From contig NZ_JAFEWE010000001.1 of the NCBI RefSeq assembly GCF_017355785.1, positions 868,001-932,000 on the forward strand: a stretch of DNA of 64,000 nt, written 5' to 3'. The position numbers were made by a program, and so were the translations under genes. Below, piece after piece: positions 51,748 to 60,505 of the stretch. The stretch is from Desertivirga arenae. GTDB taxonomy: Bacteria > Bacteroidota > Bacteroidia > Sphingobacteriales > Sphingobacteriaceae. How positions within the stretch are numbered: position 1 is the first letter of the stretch; every line of letters starts with the position of its first letter. The notes beneath the pieces were generated by a model. The model saw only the letters and a list, made by a program, of their open reading frames with translations. It had not been told where the DNA came from and made no database searches.

Positions 51748-51781
51748 GTTAGCCCGGCCTCCCTTTAGCTAAATTAATTGC

Positions 51782-51789
51782 TATCTTTG
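51782..51789 (+). promoter_or_regulatory. -7 box upstream of ychF
   Basis: TATCTTTG, 138 nt before the ychF start. No TTG at -33. Confidence 0.45.
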
Positions 51790-51830
51790 CAGCCGAATTT
51801 TAATGGCTCTGATCAGATCATTAAGACTAA

Positions 51831-51871
51831 AGCCTGCTAGTTGGACGGTTACGAACGCTAGCTGAAGCAGG
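51831..51871 (+). promoter_or_regulatory. Possible structured leader of ychF
   Basis: In the 138-nt leader, CCTGCT (51833-51838) can pair with AGCAGG (51866-51871) and, alternatively, GCTAG (51836-51840) with CTAGC (51858-51862), around a small GTT-ACG-AAC hairpin. The pairing is read by eye; no known riboswitch class is recognised. Confidence 0.35.
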
Positions 51872-51927
51872 AGTAGTTTTATGTGCCGTTAGAATAAACG
51901 ACTTACATAAAAAATAACAGAATATTA

Positions 51928-53028
51928 ATGGCATTACAATGCGGAATTGTTGGCTTGCCCAACGTAGGAAAATCAACTCTTTTTAACTGTTTATCAAATG
52001 CGAAGGCTCAGGCTGCTAACTTCCCTTTTTGTACAATTGAACCTAATGTTGGGGTAATTACTGTACCTGACGAAAGGTTGAACAAGCTTGCAGAATTGGT
52101 AAATCCGCAAAGAGTAGTTCCTAATACCATTGAGATCGTTGACATCGCAGGATTGGTTAAAGGAGCAAGCAAAGGCGAAGGACTCGGTAATCAGTTTCTT
52201 GGAAACATCCGCACTACAAATGCCATTATACACGTATTACGCTGTTTTGATGACGGAAACGTAGTTCACGTAGATGGGTCTGTTGATCCTATCCGCGACA
52301 AAGAAATCATTGATACCGAGCTTCAGCTGAAAGACCTTGATACGGTAGACAAGCGCATTCAGAAAGTGGAAAAAATGGCGAGGACAGGTGGCGATAAGAA
52401 TGCTAAGAAGACATTTGAAATTTTAAGTATAGTAAAAGCACATCTTGAATCTGGAAAATCGGTAAGAACCGCTCCAATTAGTGAAGAGGATCAGGAATTC
52501 ATTTCCGACCTTAGCCTTCTTACCGTAAAGCCTGTACTGTATGTGTGTAACGTCGAGGAAGCCTCTGTAAATACAGGAAATGCATATGTTGAGCAGGTAA
52601 GAGAAGCGGTTAAAGAAGAAAATGCAGAGGTGCTGATCATTTCAGCAAAGATAGAATCAGAAATCGCTGAGCTTGAAAGCTACGAAGAAAGAGAAATGTT
52701 CCTGGCAGATCTGGGCTTGGAAGAGTCTGGCGTCGCAAAATTAATTCGCGCAGCTTATAGACTGCTTAACCTTGCAACTTACTTTACTGCAGGTGTTCAG
52801 GAAGTACGTGCATGGACAATTACCAATGGATTTACTGCTCCGCAAGCAGCAGGTGTAATTCACACAGATTTTGAAAAAGGCTTTATCCGTGCAGAGGTGA
52901 TCAAATATGCGGATTTTGTTAACTACGGTTCAGAAGCAGCGTGTAAAGAAGCTGGAAAGCTGAGCGTGGAGGGTAAGACCTATGTTGTGGAGGATGGGGA
53001 TATAATGCACTTTAGATTTAATGTGTAA
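51928..53028 (+). CDS. ychF: Redox-regulated ATPase YchF (Obg-like)
   Basis: A 366-residue translation-associated P-loop protein that prefers ATP. G1 is GLPNVGKST (about 8-16), then NFPFCTIEPNVG (switch I) and DIAGLVKGASKGEGLGNQFL (G3). The G4 position reads YVCNVEE rather than N-K-x-D, as in YchF. The C-terminal TGS domain ends MHFRFNV. Preceded by a 138-nt leader; a bidirectional terminator follows. Confidence 0.96.
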   Translation: MALQCGIVGLPNVGKSTLFNCLSNAKAQAANFPFCTIEPNVGVITVPDERLNKLAELVNPQRVVPNTIEIVDIAGLVKGASKGEGLGNQFLGNIRTTNAIIHVLRCFDDGNVVHVDGSVDPIRDKEIIDTELQLKDLDTVDKRIQKVEKMARTGGDKNAKKTFEILSIVKAHLESGKSVRTAPISEEDQEFISDLSLLTVKPVLYVCNVEEASVNTGNAYVEQVREAVKEENAEVLIISAKIESEIAELESYEEREMFLADLGLEESGVAKLIRAAYRLLNLATYFTAGVQEVRAWTITNGFTAPQAAGVIHTDFEKGFIRAEVIKYADFVNYGSEAACKEAGKLSVEGKTYVVEDGDIMHFRFNV

Positions 53029-53046
53029 GGTGGCTTACATCTAAAT

Positions 53047-53082
53047 AAAAAAGGCAATTTGAGAATTCAAATTGCCTTTTTT
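53047..53082. terminator. Bidirectional terminator between ychF and the small secreted protein gene
   Basis: Perfect 16-bp stem (53047-53062 with 53067-53082), core AAGGCAATTTGA/TCAAATTGCCTT, flanked by A and T runs, between convergent genes. Confidence 0.9.
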
Positions 53083-53107
53083 ATTTTCAAAGAATTTTGA
53101 GAATGAC

Positions 53108-53326
53108 TTATGCTTTTTGACTTCGGTTTCTAAGAACTGCAATACCAAAAGTTGCGGAGACTGCTATTAACCAAACTACATGATCGTCTAAAGGACCTCG
53201 TTCATCACAATTCAATTCCTCACATTCATCTGGCGGAACCCCTCCGAATCCCGGATCATCAAAGCCAGAACTCGAATCAATCGATAAGGCCAGGATCAAA
53301 CAAAACACTAAAAAAAATTTCTTCAT
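53108..53326 (-). CDS. Small secreted protein with C-terminal PLDDH-membrane tail, 72 aa
   Basis: From ATG 53326: signal peptide (MKKFFLVFCLILALSIDSSSG), then a 30-residue Asp/Pro/Cys segment (FDDPGFGGVPPDECEELNCDERG), then PLDDHVVWLIAVSATFGIAVL and the basic end RNRSQKA. The architecture (short motif, hydrophobic helix, positive tail) is that of sorting-signal tails such as the PID-CTERM type. It starts 7 bp after the stop of a giant T9SS cargo gene and is probably its operon partner. Function unknown. Confidence 0.65.
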   Translation of the reverse strand: MKKFFLVFCLILALSIDSSSGFDDPGFGGVPPDECEELNCDERGPLDDHVVWLIAVSATFGIAVLRNRSQKA

Positions 53327-53333
53327 AAACACC

Positions 53334-56300
53334 CTAATTCTTCAATACTTTATAATTACCAATAAGGGTATCTTCAGCAGTACGAACCTCTAAAATATAC
53401 ATCCCTTTATCTATTGATGACGCTACAAGCTCCCGACCTGCAGCCTGTATTATCTCCTTACCATTTAAATCAAAAAGGCGTAATCTCAAATCAGCCTTAC
53501 TTTCGACCGTTTCTATTTTGAATACTTCGGAAGATGGATTGGGATAAATATTCAAGGCTACCGGTGAAATCAATGAAAAATCGGCTGAAATAACATTACT
53601 ATAAGTGTAAAGACCATCGATATCTATGGACTTTAAACGATAGTAGTTTACGCCTGCTATTGGTGACTTATCAGTTGTAGTATAGTTCCTAGTTGTGGAG
53701 GAATTACCAGCAGCTTCGATCTTTCCAACAGTATAAAATTCCTTACCGTTCGCTGATTGTTGAATTTCATAATATTTGCTATTTAACTCACTAGATGTTG
53801 CCCACTGTAGAATTACACCTCCGGGGACCGCTTTACCTGTAAAAGTGGTAAGCTTTATTGGAAGGGTAGTAGCGGGAATGAACATTAATTTAAATCGATC
53901 GCCATAGGTGCTGCCTATTGTCTTGTCGATATCAAAAGAATACTGTTGATCTGTATTGAGATTGGTAACCGTTCCGTTATAATTATCCTTTAGGAAAACA
54001 GTAGTAGCATCCATTCCTTTCTGATCGGAGAGCTTAAGGGAATAATTTCCACTTTCCGTGGCTGTTGCATAAAGAGGTATTTCCTGTTGCTCAGATATCT
54101 TTGGAAGGTAATTTATTGCTAAATACTTACTGTCAGGCGTGACACTAGTTAAAGTTACTGGGCCCTCTCCCATATATGAAATGTCACTTTCATCTAGCGT
54201 TGGTAATGAGCCATCCTTGACTACTATTGTTGTTTCGTCTGTTGAATATTCATCTTTTGTCAACGCTATACTAACCTTGTTTATTGAGGATGAGTTTGTT
54301 TTCATGGAACTTCCCTTTTCGTTAGAGAATGAAATTAAAGGAGCGTCAAGAATACTCATAAGCCGTGTCGGGGGAGCAACATCAGGCACTTTCGCACTTT
54401 CTGAAAACGTAATAGAAGGATTCGCTTTATTGGCCTTCACAAAAAATCCTTGTCCCGGCAAAATAAATCTTGATCCGCCATTATTACTCACTGATGGCGT
54501 ATATACCGCAAAGAGCCCATTCTGCTTTTGAATCCATATAGTGGTTTCAAGCCCATCTTTCGTAATGCCTGAACTTTCCCAGTCAATTACTGAGGGATAA
54601 GGATTACCAATAAGATTGAAACCATTACTGCCAGCTTCTCCTGCGTTGTTTGTATAAGTAATACTTGGTGAAATACTTCCACTATTAATTATTCCATAGT
54701 AGTCCATTATTACATCTTCCGGAGTGCCATAGCTACCGCCAACCTTTACAAACTTATTTCCCTTAGAATTATCCTTCTTTCCTCGGAAATAGAAATAGAT
54801 CCCTTTACCCTGCGGGATAACTTCTATTGTTGCATTAGCAGGATATAAATACTGGTTTTGACTATTCTTCTGTGGTTCGTTATAGTACTTAATAGTACTA
54901 CCATTAGTTGGAGATGCATCAAAACCATTTACTTCACCTCCTGGGCCTGTTACATACATTGTACTTTTATATCCCGCAACTTTATATCCCTTTGACGGAC
55001 TACTTGCAGTGTAGACTGGCGAAGTTAAAGTGCGAAAGTTCCTATTAGAGATAGAGCTTCCAGTTAAAAAAGCCTGTACATGAACATTTCCTGAGACCTG
55101 AGCTCCATTTAACAGGGGTCCAATATTAGCATTAGTAGTTGCTGTTGCCTTAAGAGTTAAATTGCCATCAGATATTAGTTCGGAATTAGCACCAATCTGT
55201 AGATTACCAAACAATATAAGCTCATTTTCCAAAATGATATCTCTTGCCGCAGTCGCTCCGCCTACAATAAGCTTACTTAGACTGTTAGTACTACCAGGTG
55301 TTGTTTGATCAAAACGAAGATTAACATTTGTGGTGCCGGTAATTTCAAGTACACTTTTAGGGCTTCCAACAATTACTCCTGGACCGGAAATTGACGATAC
55401 TGTAAGCTTTTTATCATTCAAATAAATCTTCACATTATTTTCCAATACTAAATTTCTTACTTGAAGATCCGCATTGAGTGTGAGACTATTCGATGTAAGA
55501 GGTATAATTACATCTGTTGTACCATTAGGTACAGCACTACCGTTACAGGTTGACCAATTACTTGTAGTACCAGAGGCCCCATCGCTTGCACCCGTCCATT
55601 TAATTCCGCCAAGCGATGCGAGTACAGGAGTTCTCGTGGTAGTACATGAATTCTTCCCATTAATACTTGCTTGAGCATAGTAGGTTTTATCAGAAGACGT
55701 TAAAGCAGGAGTTTCCCAGGTTGTTCCCGACCCAACTTGGTTGCCGCCTGTAGCAGAATCCCACCATGTTACACTATATCCCGATGTTGCTGTTGCCTTT
55801 AATGTAGCTTTTGCATTCGAGCATGCGGTTCCGGGGGTTACAGAGGTTATACCATTTATATTCACACCAACGATAACCGGAGAACTTTTACAGTTGCCAT
55901 CCACTTTTGACACGTAGTACTCGTATGATCCACCTAAATTTGTATAAGGAACAGAACTTGCTGGAAGTGCTTCGTTTTTAACCACAAACTTTAAATTGTC
56001 GAAACAGAGTGAAGAGAAACTTGTACTCGTTAAACTTACTGTTCCACTAATTTCGGAAAGGGGTAAAACATTAGATGAGGCAATGTCTCCGAAGTGACCA
56101 GTTCCTGAAACAATACCAATCCCGTAAGTGCCAGCTTTATCAATGGTGTAATTGAAAATGTTTGTAATCTTTATGGCATCAGCAGCTGAAGTTTGGCTTG
56201 TAAGTGTAGAAGACTGAGCTAGCAGGGCTCCATCTCCATCATAAATTCCCAACCTTAAATCTGATACAGAACTATAGGGGCTTAAATAATAATCGAGCGA

Positions 56301-57230
56301 AGTTAGGGTAACGCCGGGGAGATAGGTTTTGAAATATACCTTTTTACCCCTATCATTAGTACTGCTGACATAAAAATTAGACTTAGGAATGGATCCATTC
56401 GAAATAACAGGACGGATTATACTCTCCCATAAAAGCGTTGAAGTTGAAAAAGTTGAAGAGGAAACACTAGTTCCCTGGCAAAAACTATAAGAACTAGATA
56501 AATCAGGAGAGGCTATTGAATTAACTATTACAGAAATTGTTGAAGTATTACTTTTGATACCATTTACAGTCTGTGACACATAGTAGTTATAGGTTCCTCC
56601 AACAGTAGTAACAGGTGTGGGTGCTACTGAAGAAGATAAAGTTCCGCTATACTGAATATTGCTGAATGCTCTGGTCCCCGAACTTGTTCCAGTAATATTC
56701 ATCAAAGTTGATGTAATTAGAGAATAATTATCCTGATAAGCGTTTACTCCATTTCCGGCTGAAATAGCGACCGCATAAGTACCAGCAGAAGGTAGTAAGT
56801 AATTAAACGTAATAGTAGCTCTATTACCCGTATTAACAGCTGTCACATCTTCGCTATTAACAGTTTTTAAGACATTCCCATTATTGTCATACAAAGAGTA
56901 TTTTAAGTTCGACCCAAAGCTTTGGTATGACGGGACATTAATATCTACTGATATTAATTTAACATTCGGAACAGATGTAGTAAAAAAGGTTTTATTACCT
57001 TCTCCGCACCATATTATGTTTGCAGACATTGCTGGGCCGACGGAAGATGCAACGGGACTTTCCCATAAGAGATTAGAACCAGTAGCGGTTAACGGAGACG
57101 CAGAAGCCCCTAGACAATAACTAATAGGACTTGTAACTTTGGGAGGTGAAACAGTTTGAGATGAAAGGTTCTCTATGCCTATACCCAGAATAAATAGGAA
57201 TACAAAAATCCTTTGAATTAATGAATCCAT
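53334..57230 (-). CDS. Large surface protein with Ig-like repeats and C-terminal T9SS sorting domain
   Basis: A 1298-residue exported protein. Sec signal at 1-25 (ends LSSQ). Two homologous modules (about 36-235 and 243-455) each start with S-Y-x-F/C-x-G...LLWES and end in a TYYV/YEYYVSK strand. An Ig-like segment (GYSVTWWDSATGG) and a beta-solenoid-like stretch (about 545-720) follow. The C-terminal ~75 residues match the type A T9SS signal: LNIYPNPSSEVFKIE, LRLFDLNGKEI and GMYILEVRT...KVLKN. It should be secreted by T9SS and anchored at the cell surface. It may be an adhesin; the ligand is unknown. Confidence 0.85.
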   Translation of the reverse strand: MDSLIQRIFVFLFILGIGIENLSSQTVSPPKVTSPISYCLGASASPLTATGSNLLWESPVASSVGPAMSANIIWCGEGNKTFFTTSVPNVKLISVDINVPSYQSFGSNLKYSLYDNNGNVLKTVNSEDVTAVNTGNRATITFNYLLPSAGTYAVAISAGNGVNAYQDNYSLITSTLMNITGTSSGTRAFSNIQYSGTLSSSVAPTPVTTVGGTYNYYVSQTVNGIKSNTSTISVIVNSIASPDLSSSYSFCQGTSVSSSTFSTSTLLWESIIRPVISNGSIPKSNFYVSSTNDRGKKVYFKTYLPGVTLTSLDYYLSPYSSVSDLRLGIYDGDGALLAQSSTLTSQTSAADAIKITNIFNYTIDKAGTYGIGIVSGTGHFGDIASSNVLPLSEISGTVSLTSTSFSSLCFDNLKFVVKNEALPASSVPYTNLGGSYEYYVSKVDGNCKSSPVIVGVNINGITSVTPGTACSNAKATLKATATSGYSVTWWDSATGGNQVGSGTTWETPALTSSDKTYYAQASINGKNSCTTTRTPVLASLGGIKWTGASDGASGTTSNWSTCNGSAVPNGTTDVIIPLTSNSLTLNADLQVRNLVLENNVKIYLNDKKLTVSSISGPGVIVGSPKSVLEITGTTNVNLRFDQTTPGSTNSLSKLIVGGATAARDIILENELILFGNLQIGANSELISDGNLTLKATATTNANIGPLLNGAQVSGNVHVQAFLTGSSISNRNFRTLTSPVYTASSPSKGYKVAGYKSTMYVTGPGGEVNGFDASPTNGSTIKYYNEPQKNSQNQYLYPANATIEVIPQGKGIYFYFRGKKDNSKGNKFVKVGGSYGTPEDVIMDYYGIINSGSISPSITYTNNAGEAGSNGFNLIGNPYPSVIDWESSGITKDGLETTIWIQKQNGLFAVYTPSVSNNGGSRFILPGQGFFVKANKANPSITFSESAKVPDVAPPTRLMSILDAPLISFSNEKGSSMKTNSSSINKVSIALTKDEYSTDETTIVVKDGSLPTLDESDISYMGEGPVTLTSVTPDSKYLAINYLPKISEQQEIPLYATATESGNYSLKLSDQKGMDATTVFLKDNYNGTVTNLNTDQQYSFDIDKTIGSTYGDRFKLMFIPATTLPIKLTTFTGKAVPGGVILQWATSSELNSKYYEIQQSANGKEFYTVGKIEAAGNSSTTRNYTTTDKSPIAGVNYYRLKSIDIDGLYTYSNVISADFSLISPVALNIYPNPSSEVFKIETVESKADLRLRLFDLNGKEIIQAAGRELVASSIDKGMYILEVRTAEDTLIGNYKVLKN

Positions 57231-57590
57231 GAGAGTTGCGTTAATGTTAAATGCGTTAAAAACTGGAAGCTAATAAGAGAGGCTTCCTTAATTACTCACC
57301 ATACTTATGCTACAAGGAATTTTCGACGAAGAGAAAACTAAATCGAAAAAGCTCATAAGCTTTAACATTAAAGACAAAAACCTAACCAGAAAAAATGTTG
57401 CAACATCATTTATATTCCTCACGTATAAAAGCCTGATGAAAAGAATTTTACTGTGAGATATTTTGTAGCTGGAGAGCATTGAAGCAAAATAACAGAGAGT
57501 TTTTTCCCCAACATCAACGGAAAAGAAACAACAAAAAGAGAAATTAAATACCCAGTGTGAAATTATATTGGATGCATGAGTTCAACCCCA

Positions 57591-57612
57591 CGTATTGGGA
57601 AATTCCAATACG
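57591..57612. repeat. 22-bp inverted repeat in a long intergenic region
   Basis: CGTATTGG, six-base centre GAAATT, CCAATACG: an 8-bp perfect palindrome arm. CCAATAC recurs once more at 57620-57626. Could be a regulator site; not tied to a known protein. Confidence 0.5.
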
Positions 57613-57724
57613 GAACCAGCCAATACTTTCTGGGGGATAGATGGGGATAAGGTTCAAGAAATTAAAGGGAAATTGTACCAGCAATCTAATTGTCCCGGTA
57701 TTAATATTTCCAGGAGTAGACTGA

Positions 57725-57755
57725 AAATAAAAAAGTCCCCAACTTGTGGAGACTT
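57725..57755 (-). terminator. Terminator of the pectate lyase gene
   Basis: Minus-strand stem AAGTCTCCA / TGGGGACTT (57733-57741 with 57747-57755, one mismatch) followed by a T run. Confidence 0.7.
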
Positions 57756-57798
57756 CTCATAATATTATACGGGAACAAATCGACAAAGAATAAGGGTT

Positions 57799-58854
57799 TT
57801 AGTTCAACCCGTTAGCCTTCTTCCATTTAGGAAAATCCTTCTGCAGAAGTTTAGCCGGCCATGTGCCATACCAGGCATATCCCATTCGCCTTTCATCGTC
57901 AATGTCTGCCAGCGCATATCGTACTACCGCATCGCGTCCTATAAAGATTGGTTTAAAGGTTTCTAACTCATAAAACCTTGCCCAGATGGTTGAGGCATCA
58001 TCTTTTACCACAATACGGTCTTTACCTTTAGTCATAGCCGGAGCCTCGATATCTTTTGTATTGTAACCTGCAATTTTAACCAGATCAAACCAAACTACAG
58101 CGCCCGTTATTGCATCCTTCACTTCATTTGAAGGATTAGGCATACGCATCAGGAATTGAACGATAGCAACCGACTCAGCACTGCTGAGAGATGCAGGTTC
58201 AAATGCTCTTGCTTTAGCAGGGGTTAAAGTATTTTGATCATACTGTGCAGCCCATGCCGTTAACTTACCTTTCGTTTTAATCTGTGTTTTAAGAATACAT
58301 TTTACACCATTATTAACAGCTTCTGCTGCCTTACTTGTAAAGCGGGCATCAACAACTTCAAAATCATTTGTTTTTTCAACAATATCCTGAAGAACGTTAA
58401 GCAAGTTAATCATCGCATTATCATTGTACGTGATCTGTCCTCTGTACAAATTTTTACGTGGGAAATACTGAGGCCAGCCTCCATTAGGATATTGTGCTTT
58501 GAGGATGTAATCAATTCCTTTTTCTGCCGCTTTCAGGTAAGCAGGGTTCTGGGTCTCCTTATAAGCTTTTACAAGGTATCTTATTTCGCGACTTGTAGCT
58601 TTGTTATCAAAAGTCCCGTCTTCATCGTTAATTCCACTTAATACCTCCTTTTTCTGCGCGTCGGTCAATACCCCCTCGTACACGACCTTTTTCTCGTGAA
58701 TCGCCTTTGGCCATCCCCCATAGCTACGTTGATAGATAAGCATATTCTCTGCTATTGGGTCAGTCTTAACCTGGGCAGAAACTGATGCAGCAGAAGAAAA
58801 ATAAAAAGCAAATACAATTAATAAATTACTAAAAATACGTGTACGTCTCATCAT
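57799..58854 (-). CDS. Pectate lyase, polysaccharide lyase family 10 (PelA-like)
   Basis: A 351-residue secreted enzyme that cleaves polygalacturonate by beta-elimination. Signal peptide about 1-27 (ends VSAQ). The family 10 (alpha/alpha)3-type features include YQRSYGGWPKAIH, a repeated YLKAAEKGIDYILKAQYPNGGWPQYFP, DNAMINLLNVLQDI, and the C-terminal RIVVKDDAS...FEPIFIGRDAVVRY-like stretch. No SusC/SusD or other polysaccharide genes are adjacent, so it stands outside a polysaccharide utilisation locus. The neighbouring M48 gene is unrelated. Confidence 0.88.
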   Translation of the reverse strand: MMRRTRIFSNLLIVFAFYFSSAASVSAQVKTDPIAENMLIYQRSYGGWPKAIHEKKVVYEGVLTDAQKKEVLSGINDEDGTFDNKATSREIRYLVKAYKETQNPAYLKAAEKGIDYILKAQYPNGGWPQYFPRKNLYRGQITYNDNAMINLLNVLQDIVEKTNDFEVVDARFTSKAAEAVNNGVKCILKTQIKTKGKLTAWAAQYDQNTLTPAKARAFEPASLSSAESVAIVQFLMRMPNPSNEVKDAITGAVVWFDLVKIAGYNTKDIEAPAMTKGKDRIVVKDDASTIWARFYELETFKPIFIGRDAVVRYALADIDDERRMGYAWYGTWPAKLLQKDFPKWKKANGLN

Positions 58855-58982
58855 ATGATCTGAGCTGTAAACGTAAGAAAAACAAGAAAGTTGCGATAGT
58901 TGAGATTTCTATTTTGAGAACATTCGGCGGGTACAAGAAGTATCTTAAACAAGAAAAGCTGCATTGCTGCAGCTTTCTCCAA

Positions 58983-59768
58983 TTAAGGCTTGTAATATTG
59001 TTTTGCCTCCGGTAATCGTTTCTGGATGTTTGCAATCCTTGTTTGATCACTAGGGTGAGTACTTAAAAATTCAGGTGGCGCACCGTTTCCTTCTTTAGAA
59101 GAAGCCATTCGCTGCCAAAAAGAAACTGCACTTTCAGGATTATATCCAGCCATAGCCATAAAGATCAAACCTAACCTATCTGCTTCTGATTCCTGATTTC
59201 TGCCATATTTTAACAAAGCTAGCTGACCTCCAAGACCGTAAAGCTGCGAAACAGTCTGAGAGCCTGTTGCTGCTCCAACAATACCTCCCAAAGCTTGAGC
59301 TCCTGCTGTTTGAGAATATCTTTCTTCGGAGTGACGAGCTATAGCATGAGCAATTTCATGGCCCATAACAGTTGCTAAACCTGCATCGGTTTGAGTAACA
59401 GGCAGGATTCCGGTATAAACCGCAACTTTCCCTCCAGGCATACACCAGGCATTGATCTCCTTGCTTTGAACTACATTGAACTCCCATTGGAAGTTATACT
59501 GGTTGGCCTGACCATTTTGCGAAAGGAATGTTTCTATAGCACGAGCGATTCTGTTCCCCACGGTCCTTACTCTCTGAACATCGCTACCACTGCTAACTAC
59601 TTTAGTTTTAGGATCAGAAAGGAACTGCCGGTAGGCTTGTGCAGCTTCCTGTTGAATCTGATCTGAATTTGCCAGATTTAATTGTCTACGTCCGGTGATT
59701 GGAACAGTAGAGCATGCTTCCATTATAACAAAGCACGCAAGTGTGCCTAAAATTTTTATCTTTCTCAT
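58983..59768 (-). CDS. M48-family metalloprotease lipoprotein
   Basis: A 261-residue zinc protease, resembling LoiP/BepA-type periplasmic proteases. Lipoprotein signal: MRKIKILGTLACFVIMEAC (Cys19). The zinc motif is HEIAH (His137, Glu138, His141), with the third ligand Glu in NQESEADRLGLIFMA. PITGRRQLNL near the N-terminus is typical. No membrane helices follow, so it is soluble and lipid-anchored. It may act in envelope protein quality control, inferred from the family. Confidence 0.92.
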   Translation of the reverse strand: MRKIKILGTLACFVIMEACSTVPITGRRQLNLANSDQIQQEAAQAYRQFLSDPKTKVVSSGSDVQRVRTVGNRIARAIETFLSQNGQANQYNFQWEFNVVQSKEINAWCMPGGKVAVYTGILPVTQTDAGLATVMGHEIAHAIARHSEERYSQTAGAQALGGIVGAATGSQTVSQLYGLGGQLALLKYGRNQESEADRLGLIFMAMAGYNPESAVSFWQRMASSKEGNGAPPEFLSTHPSDQTRIANIQKRLPEAKQYYKP

Positions 59769-59800
59769 AGAATGTGTTTTTGCAATTAACAGTTTACAGT

Positions 59801-60448
59801 TTATGCTGTTTTTTTTCGAAACAGATTTATCCTGTTTTCCTTGCCTTTAAGCAAACGCTCGATGTTTTTCTGATGAGTAACCAGAATCAATATACATATA
59901 CACATTCCATACAGCACTATTGAGCGCAGTGGCGAATGAAAAACAAATATTATACTTAAGGGGAATGCAAAACCCGCACTAATAGAGCTCAGAGAGACAT
60001 ATTTTGACACTAGTAACACCACAAGGAAAACTCCTATGCAGATCAGGGCTGCTTGCAAATGTACAGCCAGTATCATTCCGCAGAGGGTTGCAATACCTTT
60101 ACCTCCTCTAAAGCCGGCAAAAATGGGGAATAAATGGCCCATAACTGCAGTTATGCCAAGAGCGAGCTGATAATTTGTAAATTGAACAGAATGGAGGGGA
60201 CCTGTAACTGAAAGCCCGATAAAATAAACAAGATTTGTAGCGGTCCAACCTTTTACAATATCGATGACCATGACCGCAATTCCTGGCTTTTTTCCCAGAA
60301 CTCTAAAAGTGTTTGTGGCACCGGCATTTCCGCTTCCGTATTCGCGAACGTCTATTCCATAAAACGCCTGACCTATCCAAACCGCACTTGGAATTGATCC
60401 ACACAGATATGCCAGGATGAGTGCTCCTATCGAGTAAATTGATATCAT
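59801..60448 (-). CDS. plsY: Acyl-phosphate:glycerol-3-phosphate acyltransferase
   Basis: A 215-residue inner-membrane enzyme that makes lysophosphatidic acid from acyl-phosphate and G3P. It has five to six helices and the conserved loops CGSIPSAVWIGQ, GSGNAGATNTFRVLGKKPG and FAGFRGGKGIAT. The C-terminus is basic (KKTA). It lies 32 bp from the M48 gene. Confidence 0.95.
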   Translation of the reverse strand: MISIYSIGALILAYLCGSIPSAVWIGQAFYGIDVREYGSGNAGATNTFRVLGKKPGIAVMVIDIVKGWTATNLVYFIGLSVTGPLHSVQFTNYQLALGITAVMGHLFPIFAGFRGGKGIATLCGMILAVHLQAALICIGVFLVVLLVSKYVSLSSISAGFAFPLSIIFVFHSPLRSIVLYGMCICILILVTHQKNIERLLKGKENRINLFRKKTA

Positions 60449-60505
60449 TCAGCTTGCAAGTATACTAAAAAAAGAAAAGTCAAATTCAGGTAAGAATTTG
60501 AAAAA

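Larger units (their letters stand above)
57231..57798. other. 568-bp gene-free stretch
   Basis: Between the start of the T9SS cargo and the terminator of the pectate lyase gene. The largest ORF (63 codons, minus, 57288-57479) looks like chance. It contains a perfect inverted repeat CGTATTGG/CCAATACG (57591-57598 / 57605-57612) around GAAATT. No TAnnTTTG box is seen just upstream of the cargo gene. Right end: terminator at 57725-57755. Confidence 0.5.

Noticed and set aside
57288-57479. 63-codon minus-strand ORF in the 568-bp gap
   Set aside because: No promoter, no recognisable family, and a composition expected from AT-rich non-coding DNA.
57799-58854. Pectate lyase as part of a polysaccharide utilisation locus
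   Set aside because: No SusC/SusD, sensor, or other carbohydrate-active genes within the window next to it.
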